DNA from: Gymnogyps californianus
Lineage: Eukaryota; Chordata; Aves; Accipitriformes; Cathartidae
Reading direction: 5' to 3'
Length of the DNA: 64,000 bases
Assembly (NCBI RefSeq): GCF_018139145.2
Contig: NC_059500.1
Span: 58,991,607-59,055,606, forward strand
The position numbers were made by a program, and so were the translations under genes. Numbering within the stretch: position 1 is the stretch's first letter; every line of letters begins with the position of its first letter. This document shows, one piece after another, positions 12,301-23,155 of this stretch. Under the pieces are notes generated by a model. The model made no database searches. It worked only from the letters and a program-made list of their open reading frames with translations, and was not told the DNA's origin.

Positions 12301-15300
12301 CACTTTTCCTCTGGTTAATGCAGAAAAAAATTTTAGATTGGTACTACAGTATTTGCAAAAAGTCATTAATTTCCTGGCTGCTTTAATCTTTTTCCCCCCC
12401 TCTTTCAGGAGTGACAGTTCATTCAGGTTCTTTGTGTTCTTCTTTGTATATATCTGTCAGTTTGCTGTACATGTACTTCAAGCTGCAGGATTTCAAAGAT
12501 GGGGAAACTGGTGAGTATTCTGTTTGCTGTAGCGTTATACTGTCTGTAAGACAAACACTCATATTTGATACAGCAACTGCAATACAGTCTGTGTGTTTTT
12601 TCAAAAAAACCCTTGTCTTCACTGGAATTGTTACATTTAGCACTCAAAAAAGGCATTTTTGGAGTGCTCTTAACTAGGAAAAGTGGATGAAACATATCCC
12701 AAGAATGTGAGGTACTTCTGTTATTAGGCTGGTCAAAATTTTATCCTTCAATGTAAACAACTTTGAACTATTCTTTTATACATTACCTCCTCTATTTTGG
12801 TGGTGTGTGGAGATGTTACTTGCTCTATGTTTAAGATAAAGACATAAGCAAAACTTAGAGAAAACGAAAATAATTTAGACAGCAATAATATACTCTTTGC
12901 ATATTATTTTGTATCATTAGTTATTTCTACTTATACTTACTACTTGTTAAGGAAATTTATGGCTAAAATTTGAAGAATCAGTCAACAATGTATTTGGGTG
13001 AATATAGTGGTATATTTTTGATATTATTTGAAAAGCTCATTTGTCCAAGTCAACTCCTTATTCTGTAATAGTTGATTTTTCTTTTTGATGCTTGCAAGTA
13101 TATAAGCTTTTACATGAAGCTTTTATGTATATTATCTTTTATTTGAGTCTTCGAGGTCTAGTATTTAGATTTTACAAGGAAAAGCTATTGGGAATCAGTC
13201 ACCGTCCTTGGAAAAAAAAACAACAAACTTGAATTAGCTAAAAGCATGGTTGTAGTAGCCAGCTGGTAGCATGGAGAGCTATGACTGGCGGTACTATAGC
13301 TGGGTAGTGGCACTTCTCTGTATCAGTGCTTTTTGCTGCTAACCTCCAAACATACGTAAGGCAGACAAAACAGCATTGCTTTGCAACTGTAGTGTAAGGA
13401 AAGATCCTGTTTTATTATTTTTGCTCTTGAATCTGCTATTTTGCTTTTTTGTAGATAAATTGATTGACATTAACAAAATAAAAAAGTATTTTAGAGGGCC
13501 AACTCTCCAAGTATGTGGAGTGTACTTTTAAGGATACCTGGGGAAGGGGTATGAAAAGTAGCCAGATCATCAGAAAATGCTAATTACAGTTTGGATTTTG
13601 GAGTTTTGTGGTAGAGTCCAGTTGGACATAGGGGATGTCAAAGCAATTTGAAACAGGTAGAGGAAAGTTTTAAGGTTGTTTGGGTTTACGGAAATTTTTT
13701 GCTTTTTTTTCTGTGGAAGAATCTTTTCCATCTTAATGTTTTATTTTTATTAAGGCAGCCTGCTTTTTGTGGTTTCAAGTTTGATACTGTATTTTTCTAT
13801 TGGTGATTCAATTTTGAAGAATGAGGAAATGTTTGAAGTAGATACCGATACAGCGATCTTTTCTATTAGTTAATCTGATGCTATCTACTTCAAAAAATTA
13901 TCATATTAACCTCAATTGAGAAAGCGTTACTGCGTGGCTACAATTAAATGAGTCTTCCCACATAGAAGCTCTGTGTGTGTGGCATGTTTTCATTTTATAT
14001 TTAAAGAAGTTAGAAGCTATCTTTTTAGGGACATTTTCTCTTCCATGAAATCATGTAGTCTTAAATCAGTCTGAAATGACAGTATGACAAAAAAAAAAAG
14101 CAAAAAGTTGATGAGCAACTCTCTAATTTCTTCACAATTCTGCTCAAGGATAATAATCTTTACTGTAATTTTTCATATAGTTTCACTGCATGCATTGGGA
14201 AAAATAGAAAATAAGCTCTAAAAGTTTATTATAGAACCAAAATATGCTTACGTAAAATTCCCATGACTTTTTCTTCAAAAATATTCAAAGTTGATCAGAA
14301 CCAGGAAGTTATAAAGCTTCCCTTGATGTGAATACTTGTGGTTGAATGGTTCATGTGCTGTGCTAGTAAAGTTTGTCCTTTCTTTTTCCTTCAGTGGGTG
14401 GATTTCATCTCTTACTGGTCTTAATAAGAGTATTCCCGTTGGCATTATGATGATAATCATAGCTGCACTTTTCACAGCATCTGCTGTTATCTCATTAGTT
14501 ATGTTTAAAAAGGTGAGTTACATATTATTCCCCTCTTCTCTTTCCTGTGTTTGACCTGGATTTTGCTTTGCTGCTTGAGAGGTACTCTCTCACAAAGTAA
14601 TGGGGATTAAATGATATTCTTGGAGGTGTCCCTTACCTATTAACAATTGTACTTTTTTACTTATGCTGTTGTGGAGTTAGGAAATGCTGTTTGTACAATG
14701 CCCATATTTTCTGCAAACTAAAATGGGGAAGGATAGCTCTGAATAAGAGAAATCAGGAGGTAAACTCACAATGAAGGGGTAGGTGAATGCACTGGACACT
14801 ATGATTGTACCTGTAGATGCCAGGTTGTAATTTTCAAATCTGTGGTGATTCATCAAGCTGAGTGAAGTGTGATTCAAATGATTGCTAAGTTTCGGCTCTT
14901 ACCAAAATCATTCCCATTAAAATCAATAGAAAAGGGAGATGCCTGGCACCTCAGAAAAGGATTTTTATTTCTCTGCTTCTATTATTGTAACATTTTGTTG
15001 CCAATTAATGCTTGTGTAGCATGAAAGCTCAAAGAAAGATGCTTTTTTCCCTTGGTTCCTTTTTATGAATTTCCATCCAGAAGACCTAAGTTTAGATACT
15101 AGCGTGCTAGTAAGTTTTTGATGTTGTTTAGATAAAATGTAACTGAGAATTCTTCTGATGATGTGCTGGCAATTCTAGTAATTCAGCCTCAGTTACAGTT
15201 ATGCTTAAAGATTGTCACCTACTTTACACATAAATAATAGGCCACTCTTCTGGCCTGTTTACAGTAAGCTAGAAATTCTAAGCGTTGCCTGGAGATGTCC

Positions 15301-16528
15301 CTTCTCATTTGTTTTCTGCATAAATACTGAGGTACAGGACAAAGAAACAAGCAAGAAAACTACGGTGGAGCACATTTTTTTTACACGCTTCCTACGGTAT
15401 GCATCTGGATTCTTTTCAAAAACCTGCATACTCAGATGTGACCTGGTATATCTTTATGGATGAGAAATAGTCACATTTGTAACAAAGAAAAAAGTTACAA
15501 CATTAATTTTCCTGCTACACTTGAATGAAAATGTCTTTGCAATATTATTTGACAATTTTATTGTGACTTCATTGAATATAAGTCAGAAATAGCATTTTAA
15601 TTTTAATACTCAGGTAATTGGAAGTTACTCAGGATTTCATTTTTTGTTGTACTGAAGAGTATGTACCATGTTGTTTAGTTTGTAAGTCATATTGTTTAAT
15701 ACCTCTGCTTGTTATGCAGAGCTATTGGTCATCACACTAGTTTAGCAGATACATATCTGCATTATTAGGATATTTTATACTTTTTAATATTCAGTCGTAG
15801 CTTAGCTTGTTCTTGTAACCGTATCAATCAGAGAAATTAAAATGTTTCTAAAAATTGATGTAGAAAAAAGTTCACCAAAATGTTATTGACACAGTGGATT
15901 CAAAACTACTTTTTTGGTTTTTGATTGCTGCTGTTTTTTTTAATGTGCACACTTACTAACTCTTTTAATGAGTATGACAAGTTGTATACAAATTGAGACA
16001 GGAGACATTTTTGCAAGCAATGAGCCCTGCATTATGCTAAGGATGCAGCCTGTTTGTGTATTTAAATACGTTATTTCAGACAGTAGATACCACACACATT
16101 TTAGTAAAGACGTATAAGACCCCTTTGAACTTGCAAAAAGTTACACGTATTCCGACAGTCAAACTGTGCATGCAGCAGGGCAGTCAAAAGTTGTAGGTTT
16201 GTGGAAAAAAAAGTCCGTTTACTCATTTCTGGATCCACCCAAACACATGAGCAAACAGATTTCCCCACCACACAGCTCTGCTTCGTGTTTGAGACTTTGT
16301 TGTTAGTCTACCAAAAAATGGAAGGCTCAGCACTGTTTTTTCACTGCTTTTCCACCTGCCTAGGTGCATGGTCTCTACCGCACGACTGGTGCTAGTTTTG
16401 AGAAGGCGCAGCAGGAGTTTGCAACAGGAGTGATGTCCAACAAAACTGTACAAACCGCTGCAGCCAACGCCGCATCAACAGCAGCAACCAGTGCAGCTCA
16501 AAATGCCTTCAAGGGTAACCGAATGTAG
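294..16528 (+). CDS. SCAMP1: SCAMP1, secretory carrier membrane protein 1 (3' part, 7 exons)
   Basis: SCAMP1 is a four-pass membrane protein of recycling secretory carriers (trans-Golgi, endosome, plasma membrane) that acts in vesicle trafficking. Seven exons (294-392, 665-776, 4447-4575, 10534-10693, 12409-12510, 14395-14512, 16364-16528) join in frame through GT-AG junctions into 885 nt, that is 294 residues plus TAG. In visible residue numbering: Pro-rich cytosolic segment 1-33; charged coiled coil about 34-65; membrane segments about 105-130, 138-158, 174-195 and 214-236; the SCAMP E-peptide ([11 protein letters not shown]) at 157-167 between segments 2 and 3; Ala/Thr/Ser-rich cytosolic tail ending FKGNRM. 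Human SCAMP1 has 338 residues, so about 45 N-terminal residues with the NPF motifs lie upstream of base 1. The match to human runs along the whole length; the E-peptide and the exon 9 tail fit SCAMP1 rather than the other SCAMPs. Coordinates span introns. Confidence 0.97.
393..664 (+). other. SCAMP1: SCAMP1 intron between exons 3 and 4
   Basis: A short GT-AG intron of 272 bp, AT-rich, with a T-rich 3' end. Nothing else recognised. Confidence 0.9.
665..776 (+). CDS. SCAMP1: SCAMP1 coding exon (human exon 4), coiled coil
   Basis: The acceptor is gttcag ending at 664. The exon encodes [20 protein letters not shown] and continues to NLNQQG, a highly charged heptad-type helix that forms the cytosolic coiled coil. 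The donor lies in a run of six G; the only GT is at 777-778, so the exon ends at 776 with one base carried over (phase 1). With the next exon this makes a second Gly at the junction (QQGGRKNNW), where human, as I recall it, has one. Confidence 0.95.
777..4446 (+). other. SCAMP1: SCAMP1 intron 4
   Basis: AT-rich intronic sequence. It contains one CR1 fragment near its start (about 1622-1990) and a poly-T stretch just before the acceptor. Apart from the CR1 tail, the short open frames here lack family signatures. Confidence 0.85.
1622..1990 (-). mobile_element. CR1 LINE, 5'-truncated 3' end
   Basis: The + strand shows the classic reverse complement of a CR1 3' end: a degenerate catagaat-like start, then ttggaagggacctacaatga, catctagtccacctgcc, and the gaagcctgttccagtg block. 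On the - strand a frame open to its stop ends in the CR1 ORF2 C-terminal motif: [20 protein letters not shown], then [19 protein letters not shown]. The 5' truncation is typical. It lies antisense in SCAMP1 intron 4. Confidence 0.92.
4447..4575 (+). CDS. SCAMP1: SCAMP1 coding exon (human exon 5), start of first membrane segment
   Basis: A long T tract and ttgcag acceptor end at 4446; the donor is ATG T|gtaagt at 4575/4576. The exon encodes [20 protein letters not shown], then the DFSVDIP stretch and KIMYYLWM. This is the conserved SCAMP juxtamembrane segment leading into transmembrane helix 1. Phase 2 in, phase 1 out, 129 nt. Confidence 0.95.
7170..7640 (-). mobile_element. ancient CR1 LINE remnant
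   Basis: This stretch matches the older amniote CR1 3' consensus in reverse complement. It has a damaged block (aagcctgttctagtgtgttg), then ataatttaattctcccttcc, a gttatggagaaca block, and gtaggttatgttttctagaa followed by gtctgactgtttggttgctg. Many substitutions and small indels indicate an old copy. Boundaries are approximate; it is antisense in SCAMP1 intron 5. Confidence 0.75.
9741..9811 (+). repeat. 37-bp tandem duplication, about 1.9 copies
   Basis: Copy 1 is 9741-9777 and copy 2 is 9778-9811. Both carry ttctaaga, ctaaatatat and tgaagtcataat, with a few substitutions. It lies in SCAMP1 intron 5. Confidence 0.85.
10534..10693 (+). CDS. SCAMP1: SCAMP1 coding exon (human exon 6), membrane segments 1-2 and E-peptide
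   Basis: The acceptor is cttctacag ending at 10533; the donor is TTC AG|gtaaca. It encodes [17 protein letters not shown], a short loop, [16 protein letters not shown] and then [10 protein letters not shown]. The last motif is the SCAMP E-peptide, the amphipathic segment between helices 2 and 3 that family studies implicate in vesicle fusion. 160 nt, ending with two bases of an Arg codon. Confidence 0.96.
12409..12510 (+). CDS. SCAMP1: SCAMP1 coding exon (human exon 7), third membrane segment
   Basis: A pyrimidine-rich tract ending tttcag at 12408 precedes the exon; the donor is AAC TG|gtgagt. It encodes [20 protein letters not shown], then [13 protein letters not shown]. The Phe-rich hydrophobic stretch is transmembrane helix 3. 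The exon is 102 nt. Several short open frames overlap it in other frames and are not genes. Confidence 0.95.
14395..14512 (+). CDS. SCAMP1: SCAMP1 coding exon (human exon 8), fourth membrane segment
   Basis: The acceptor is tttccttcag ending at 14394; the donor is AAA AAG|gtgagt. It encodes [17 protein letters not shown], then [20 protein letters not shown] and FKK: transmembrane helix 4 with a basic cytosolic stop-transfer end. It leaves in phase 0. Confidence 0.96.
16364..16528 (+). CDS. SCAMP1: SCAMP1 terminal coding exon (human exon 9)
   Basis: The acceptor is ccacctgcctag ending at 16363. It encodes [20 protein letters not shown], then an Ala/Thr/Ser/Asn-rich tail ending AFKGNRM followed by TAG. 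This is the cytosolic C-terminus. Human ends FKGNQI, so the last two residues differ. 55 codons including the stop. Confidence 0.97.
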   Translation: MHGLYRTTGASFEKAQQEFATGVMSNKTVQTAAANAASTAATSAAQNAFKGNRM

Positions 16529-16828
16529 GGGGACATAAAAAGTCGTCACGGTTCTCTTCCATTGTACTTTATTTTCCAGTCACTTATTATATTCCCTAAA
16601 AGCCTAGATCAAAATTCACACAGCATGTTTGTCTCTTCTGCAGCTGTGCATGGGTAAAATGGGAAATGTTTGGTTTATTTTATTATAAATTTATTTATTT
16701 TAAAAAGATAACCATTCTTTTCCCTTCTTTAAGGTGTTGCATTCTAGACTATAAAGCCTTCCATATTTTATGGAGGATAAATAATTTCAACAATTGGCCT
16801 GAGAATGAATTGTGGTATATAATGATCA

Positions 16829-16834
16829 AATAAA
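16829..16834 (+). terminator. proximal poly(A) signal candidate, SCAMP1
   Basis: An AATAAA hexamer 300 bp after the SCAMP1 stop codon. The downstream sequence has a T/G-rich stretch (gttttttagtggttcactcc) that could act as a GU-rich element. Confidence 0.45.
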
Positions 16835-19335
16835 TTACGAATTTGGAAGGTTTTTTAGTGGTTCACTCCGGTATTTTTTTTAACTTCAGGAAAGCACTTT
16901 GGATCAATTATTTTTCTTCGTAAGAACTGTTTTCCCTATTTCTACTATAAGAATTGGGGTAGACTGAGAGATGTAGAAAGTTAGGTTTGGGTATTCCTTT
17001 TGCAATTTCAGCAGCTGCTGGAGTACAAATACAAGTTGGGTAGGTATTATAAATTCTTTTCTTGGGTTTTTTTAGGATAAGTCTTTTGATATAAACCTGT
17101 AAGTTTGCATGAATACTGTTGAGTTATCTGATCTTGTTTAAATAGTGTTTTGGTCCAGAATTTACCTGCGCCACTTTATAATAATAGCGTTTGTTTGTAT
17201 CTATTTTCATGGAGTATTCTCTGCCTGTGAGAAATTACTATGGTGCATAAACATTCTCTGTAATAGAATGTGTAATGCAGTGTACAGTTTAAGGAAGTTA
17301 ACTGATGGTTTCAATCACAGAGCTAAATGATTATATATTTGCTATTTTTCATTTCAGTATTCGTGTCTTGGGGTAATAATTTTGCTGGAAAAGAAACCAA
17401 TATTGACTTTTGGAACACTAGTTTCTTGCCCCCCTTCCCTCTTCTATGTGCAGTGGTATTTTTGTTGTATTTGGGATTTTTGGGGGTTTGTTTTTCTTTT
17501 TAAGTGTAGATTTGTGTTTAACAGTGGTACTAAATCTCTAGCCTAGTCAGTCACTGTTTACTGCTTGTCCAAAACCCTAAATATAGAGCATTTAATTTTC
17601 TAACAGGAATATTGTCTAAAACCAAGCTTCTTAAGCAATGGCATTTAACAGATACTTGAATTCATTGTAACGTTTACTCAGCCATCTCTGCGATGTGATT
17701 TAAGCTGGGGGAAAAAAGCGTTTAGACTATTTTGAGTTGGAAAAGTGAGAACTCTTCGTCTTCAACAAAGTTAATTTTTAACTCATTGAAGTGGAGGCCT
17801 AAGAGGTTAAATCGGTGCTGTGGAACTGAACAATCCATAATGGTACATACCATCATAATATTCTACAGTATAATCAGGTCTTAGTATGACATCATGTTTC
17901 TCTTCTTTGAAGATTATTTATATTCTTGGATTACCTCATGAGTCTTAGGCACAATACTTGGGCTGTTTTTTCAAACTCTGTTTTAGAAAATAAAAACAGG
18001 AAGGACACACCCCACAACCTGTATAAGTAGACACTGTGGCTGAAATTAATTCAGCTCTTAAGGTGAATCACCTTTAGTAAGACAGCATAAAATTCTGAGC
18101 CCCCTCCATGTTCTGAATGTGGACCGACTTTAATAGTGTCTGTTTCACTACACTGTATTCATAATAACAGAAGAGCATTACAAAAAATAAAACCCCTAGC
18201 TTAATCCCTGGATCAGTATTGTACTGTTAGCATGAAGTCCCTATTAGTCTCCTTTCTTTTACTAATTTCTTTAAATCCAACTTGGATTTGGATAAATGTC
18301 ATAGTTTCACCTATGCTGAAGTTCATATTAATGAATATACTTGCTTCTAAATGTTCTCTGCATCATGAAGTTAAAAGCAATTTAAATATTCTGTGTAATA
18401 GGGGCTCTAAAATTTCATACTAGTGGACATGCTAGCATTGAACTTAAATTTGTGTGGAATGTTATTAAAAGCTTTCCAGATGAAAGCCACCATTTTCTGT
18501 TGAGATCAGGCATCATACTGCTAGCAGCTGTATATCAAGATTGTTCTTTTCATAATCTTTTAAACTTAACTTGAGGGTTGTATCTAGGAACTCTACTATG
18601 GATTACTTTTAAATCTAAATTTAAGCAATTCTTTTGGTATCTGTTGGATAGGAATCCCAGGGACATCATCTTTGCAATTTAACTTAACTTGAAGATTGCA
18701 TAATAACATACATTACCAGAATATATTATGGAAAAAACATTAGGAATAAAACCTGAATTTGGCAGGTAGATTTTTTTTCCCCAAATGTTTAAAGGCTCTT
18801 TGAGAAAACATACTTAATGTTCTGTGTATAGGGAGTGTTGATTTGTAATGTCATGGGTTGAATGTATGGATTTAAACCTCCTAAGTGAAATTCAAGGTTC
18901 AGTTACACGTGAATTGTTGAAACCAGAAATCTCTGACACTTTGCAGCCCAAAAGGGAGGGAGAAGTCTGAGTTCAGCTTTGACAACAGAAGGCTGATATT
19001 TGTTAAAGTATTTTGTACCTAACAAAAACTAGATTTTACAGTCTCTTATTAATCAGAGTATGGTGCCCACTCAAGTTATCATTTTGTAGTATTGTGGCAA
19101 ATTGAGTACAAAGTATGAAGTTTAAACACTGGAACGTCTGTAGTCATTGATCTGTAATTTAGGAGTTGGATTTATTTATCTGAGGGATGTTTGTATATTT
19201 TGTAAATTACTAACAATGCTCTGCCATCCTGGTGAATGTCATGGTTCTGTACAAATGCACTTCTTCTGTCCCTCTGTTGCATGTCTGAGTAGTTCAGAAG
19301 TTTTGTATATTTATTGTATTAACACAATGTCATAG

Positions 19336-19341
19336 AATAAA
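19336..19341 (+). terminator. distal poly(A) signal candidate, SCAMP1
   Basis: An AATAAA hexamer followed within 25-45 bp by a GT-rich tract ending near 19376. The composition is typical of a vertebrate cleavage site, so this is the favoured end of the long SCAMP1 transcript. Confidence 0.5.
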
Positions 19342-19360
19342 AAAAGACTTTTTTCCTGGG

Positions 19361-22300
19361 TGTTTGCTCTGTATAGTTTTGAACAATATAGTGATTTTTC
19401 TTCTAATGGTCAGGATAACGTGCAGGGCGGATGATCTATGTAAAAGTCTCACTTGGTTTTTATAATTCTGTATATAAATGCTGTAATTCTGCTGAAATGG
19501 GGAAGCAAAATGTCCACTATCAAAATAATACATCAGAGTATTGAGAATTAGTCTACTCAACTGTTACAAAGAAAATTCTTAAACACTCGCAGCCCACTTT
19601 CTTGTGCTGTAAACTCACGAGGGTTAAAATCTAAACATGTTCTGTCATTACTGAATGAAATTCTACAGGTATTAAGTGAATTCTAAAACACTATTGACAG
19701 TAAAATGAAGTTGCTGAAAACAGCATTGCTTTGGTAGTGTTTATTTTCCTAATTTATGCCTATGAATTGACATTTCTGTATCACTGCTATGTCTTGCTTT
19801 TTCTTGGTTTTTTTAGGCACTATCACAGTCTGCTCATTTTTTTTTTATACAGTATCAACTGTAACACCTGCTCTCTAGTATTGAATTTATTACTGGGTTT
19901 CTTTGAAGGGCAAAACGATTTCATCTAGACCACTGACGTAGTTAACGTTTGCAAATGCACAATACAGAGAACAGTGCTCTGAGGTACAGTCAGGGATGTT
20001 TTGGGAGATAGCAGACCTGAGTTTCTGAAGACACTTGCGCATGCATGCGTCATTTAGTAGTGAAATTCTTCATCAGCTTGATCTGTTTCTTTGTAATTTA
20101 CAGATCTAGGATGGCAGTGGCAGCAGACTAAAGGAACAGGTTTTGTACTTTCTTGTAAACGGTAAGCACAATTGTGCAGCATGATCCAGGCATGTTTTAT
20201 GGTTAGAATTATTACACATTTAAGTGCTGTTGTGGGGAGATAATTCCTCTGGTTTGCTGAGGCTAGTTTTCCTCAAGAAGTTGTAAGCACGAAGTTGGGA
20301 AGGTATGCACACACAGAGAAAACAGCACAGGGAGGAGAACTGTGATTAAAAATACTCAGTGATACTTCTGGAAAGATAACTTCTGTCAAGGAAAAGGCAT
20401 GCCCCTAGAGCATTCTGGTTATGAATCAGTAGTAAGGCACAGTGGATCAGATAATTAAAACACATGTGTGTTAGGTTTCACTCAGTTACATCAAAATGTG
20501 TAAGAATTAGTTTGTACTTTTTTTCTACAAATTAATTTTATGTCTGCAAGTAGCTTTTATTCTTGTCAGTAGAAAAAGACTTACAAAAGAAGTGGTGCAG
20601 ATTCCTTACCTCAGCAGCAGAATACTAGTTTAACTTTATGCCAGGATTAAACTAGATACCATGTCACACACTACTGAGGAAAAAAAAAAAATGTGTTGGT
20701 GGGAAGTATCACTTGTAGATCACGCTGCCATACGTTTTGCTCTGGAAAAAAAGAAAGTAATTGTCCAGCTGTTTAATGGAAGCATATACAGCTCATCTAA
20801 AATGCACTTTTTGTTGGATGAAGGGATAGTGATTCCACCGAACAACAGTGCTTTTAATTTGTTTGTTTTACCGTCTCTCAATACACTTGGTGCTGCGATG
20901 TGGCTAAGGTGTATATATATATAAAACGTACTGTCCTGCTTCAGTGAGTGTTCCTACACGTTGCTGTTGCATCTCTCAGAGGTGAAGGAGAACACTTCCA
21001 CACAGAGGAGCTGCTGTACAAAGCGTTGAGAAGACCAGGTTTTACTTCTTTGTACCCACGATTCAGGAGGGGAAACTTTCAGCTGGTGAGATGGGAAATT
21101 TCAGAGACTGATTTTTGGTGATAAAGCTGGAGGTTGTATTAGTAATTGGCAGCGTGCTTGGAACAGGGCTAACATAGGCCTGGAAAACACAGCCTGCTCT
21201 AGAGCCCAGTTACTTGTGACCCTTCACTCAGCTTTTCTGCTTTGCAAACGCATACAACTAGAGCTGGGCAGGATATGCTGGCTGGAGGCCAGGCCATTTT
21301 AGAAAACAGCTGCCTCTGACCACTGATGCCTCTGCGGCATCAGCTGCTCTGTCACTGTTCCAGCTGACAGTGCTGCAAGTAGGTTTTACAATGTTTATAG
21401 CCTAATTAAGCAATCGTGTATCATCTGAGCTGTAGTCACTGCACACAAGCCAAAGCATGCGTTGCTCTTTCGCAGTGCAGGGCTCTTGTCTTTGCTATGC
21501 ATGTATTTTTGATGTTTTAGAGAAAAAAGTGGCCATGCTGGGCAGTGGGGTGAATACTTTTTGCCCAAGGCAGGAGAGCAATTGGAAGTGGTCAGAATAA
21601 TGTGATTAAATTTGGAATTATTTTTTCTTTACCTTTCTCAGCTACACCAAATTACTGATCCCACTGCATCTGAGTGAACCTAAAGCTGGTCAGGGATGCT
21701 GATTCCTACACTCTCAGGACATCACTGATATGAAGATACCACAAATCAAATAAAAGGCAACTATTTGAAAACAAGCTTTCAGTGAATCATAGGAGCAAGA
21801 CAACATCTTTATATTCCTGTCCCTCTGATATTAATAATATACCTTCACTTTCTCATTGCATCACCATTCTAAACCTAGCTGGAGCTTGGGGAAGAAGTTA
21901 CTAGAACACAGAAATCTGTAATAATTCACACAATTAGAGAATTGAACTCCGCGTTCCCTATCGCCAACTCCATTAACCTTATTGAAAAAGGGAGGCAGTA
22001 TTTTTAGCTATACAAATCAGTACTTTGTAATTTCTTTCGGCAGTATTTTGTATTTGTAGAATATCTATACCTGCTTTGAAATCCATAAAGATGACTAATG
22101 TGGTGGTGCAGGAGTGGCACCTGTCCCCTAACTTCTTCTGGACTGTAGGTTTCTAAATGTTCCGAGTTTTAACCAAGAGCTGCTTCTTGGAAGTTTAGAA
22201 ACTGTTAGAAGTGGAATTAAACTAAATGCAATTAATTATATGTAAATTTAATAGAAATGGACCATAGCAACTATGAGACAAAAGTGACATCCTGACTTTT

Positions 22301-22540
22301 CTTTAAACTACTGAAAGCCTTACTCCTAGTTCTGCCATAAATTTGCTTAGAGAACAGTATGTAACCCCTCTAGTATTTGTCAAGTCACAGGTGAAAGGTA
22401 AGACACATTGTGGCAAACACCATTTTAAAAGTCTGTGGGATTAAGCAATATTTGTTTTACAACCTTCGCTACCCCTCTTCATGAGAAAGGAACTGCAGTG
22501 CTTTAGTTGCAAAACGAAAAACGTCAGACATATATTCAAT
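19361..22540. other. convergent intergenic region between SCAMP1 and LHFPL2
   Basis: No coding exon is recognised. It contains AT-rich sequence, a short TA run near 20910-20923 and a 15-nt alternating purine/pyrimidine stretch at 20036-20050. If either 3' UTR is longer than assumed, part of this belongs to it. Confidence 0.55.
20036..20050. repeat. alternating purine-pyrimidine stretch with 12-bp palindrome
   Basis: Bases 20036-20050 strictly alternate pyrimidine and purine (tgcgcatgcatgcgt). They contain the perfect palindrome cgcatgcatgcg at 20038-20049. Such sequence can adopt Z-DNA; no function is claimed. Confidence 0.7.
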
Positions 22541-22551
22541 TAGAAAGTCTC

Positions 22552-22557
22552 TTTAAT
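22552..22557 (-). terminator. alternative distal poly(A) signal candidate, LHFPL2
   Basis: ATTAAA on the - strand, in the context gcattaaagagac. It is a common variant hexamer lying 0.6 kb beyond the AATAAA candidate. It could define the distal 3' end of LHFPL2. Confidence 0.35.
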
Positions 22558-23149
22558 GCAACTGTATTGTATAACGCATAGCTACAATTTCAGATCACAC
22601 ACTTTTTGATCAGTAAGTGGTAATAATTGTTAAAGTCAGGTGGAAATCTGAAACACTAACATCATCAGTGGGCTGGGATCTTAAGTGCTATTAAAGCTAC
22701 AATTAAAGCCACCTTGCTGTGGCTCAACTTGTCCAGTATGTTTGAATTAAGGTAGTCAGACTCCTGTTAAAGTTTGAAAACTCACATTTTAATTGAAATT
22801 TAGATTAAAAATAACACATTAGGTACATCATTCATGCTAACAAATGTACATAGTGGTGACTCAAGAACAGAAAAACAGTACCACAAATAAACCATGGCTC
22901 AAAATCTACTCTAGCTGGATTGCCACAGCTGCTCTTCCTATACAAAGCAGCTGTGGTGTATATGTTGCTGCCATGCTCTGCTTTTGTGGGGCTTTGTCCT
23001 TTCCTTGAGGTAGGCACCAGCGCCCACTGCTTTCAAGGAAGACTTGAACTCCTCTCCGTTTACCAATAGGATGTAAGATACTCTGACGTGGGATAACAAT
23101 GCAAAATTGAAATGATTTGGCTGAAAAAAAAAATTAGAATCCAGAGAAC

Positions 23150-23155
23150 TTTATT
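23150..23155 (-). terminator. poly(A) signal candidate, LHFPL2
   Basis: TTTATT on the + strand reads AATAAA on the - strand, in the context ctcaataaagttc, about 3.7 kb after the stop codon. It is the best canonical hexamer in the region; a T-rich stretch lies just downstream on the - strand. Confidence 0.45.

Larger units (their letters stand above)
10694..16363 (+). other. SCAMP1: SCAMP1 introns 6, 7 and 8 (around exons at 12409 and 14395)
   Basis: Three GT-AG introns: 10694-12408, 12511-14394 and 14513-16363. They are AT-rich, with poly-A/T runs and no clear mobile element. A possible fragment of an ancient dispersed repeat lies near 14900-14980 (see findings). All donors are U2-type. Confidence 0.85.
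16529..19360 (+). other. SCAMP1: SCAMP1 3' UTR (extent inferred)
   Basis: Sequence after the stop codon is AT-rich and non-coding. An AATAAA at 16829 would give a UTR of about 0.3 kb. A second AATAAA at 19336, inside catagaataaaaaaagac and followed by a GT-rich stretch (gggtgtttgctctgta), would give about 2.8 kb. Other AATAAA hexamers lie between them. Length and choice of site are inference. Confidence 0.6.

Noticed and set aside
20101..20162. Exon-like segment with a ttacag acceptor and an aaacg|gtaagc donor downstream of SCAMP1
   Set aside because: It contains stop codons in usable frames, lies beyond the SCAMP1 terminal exon and matches no SCAMP1 sequence. Such site pairs are common by chance.
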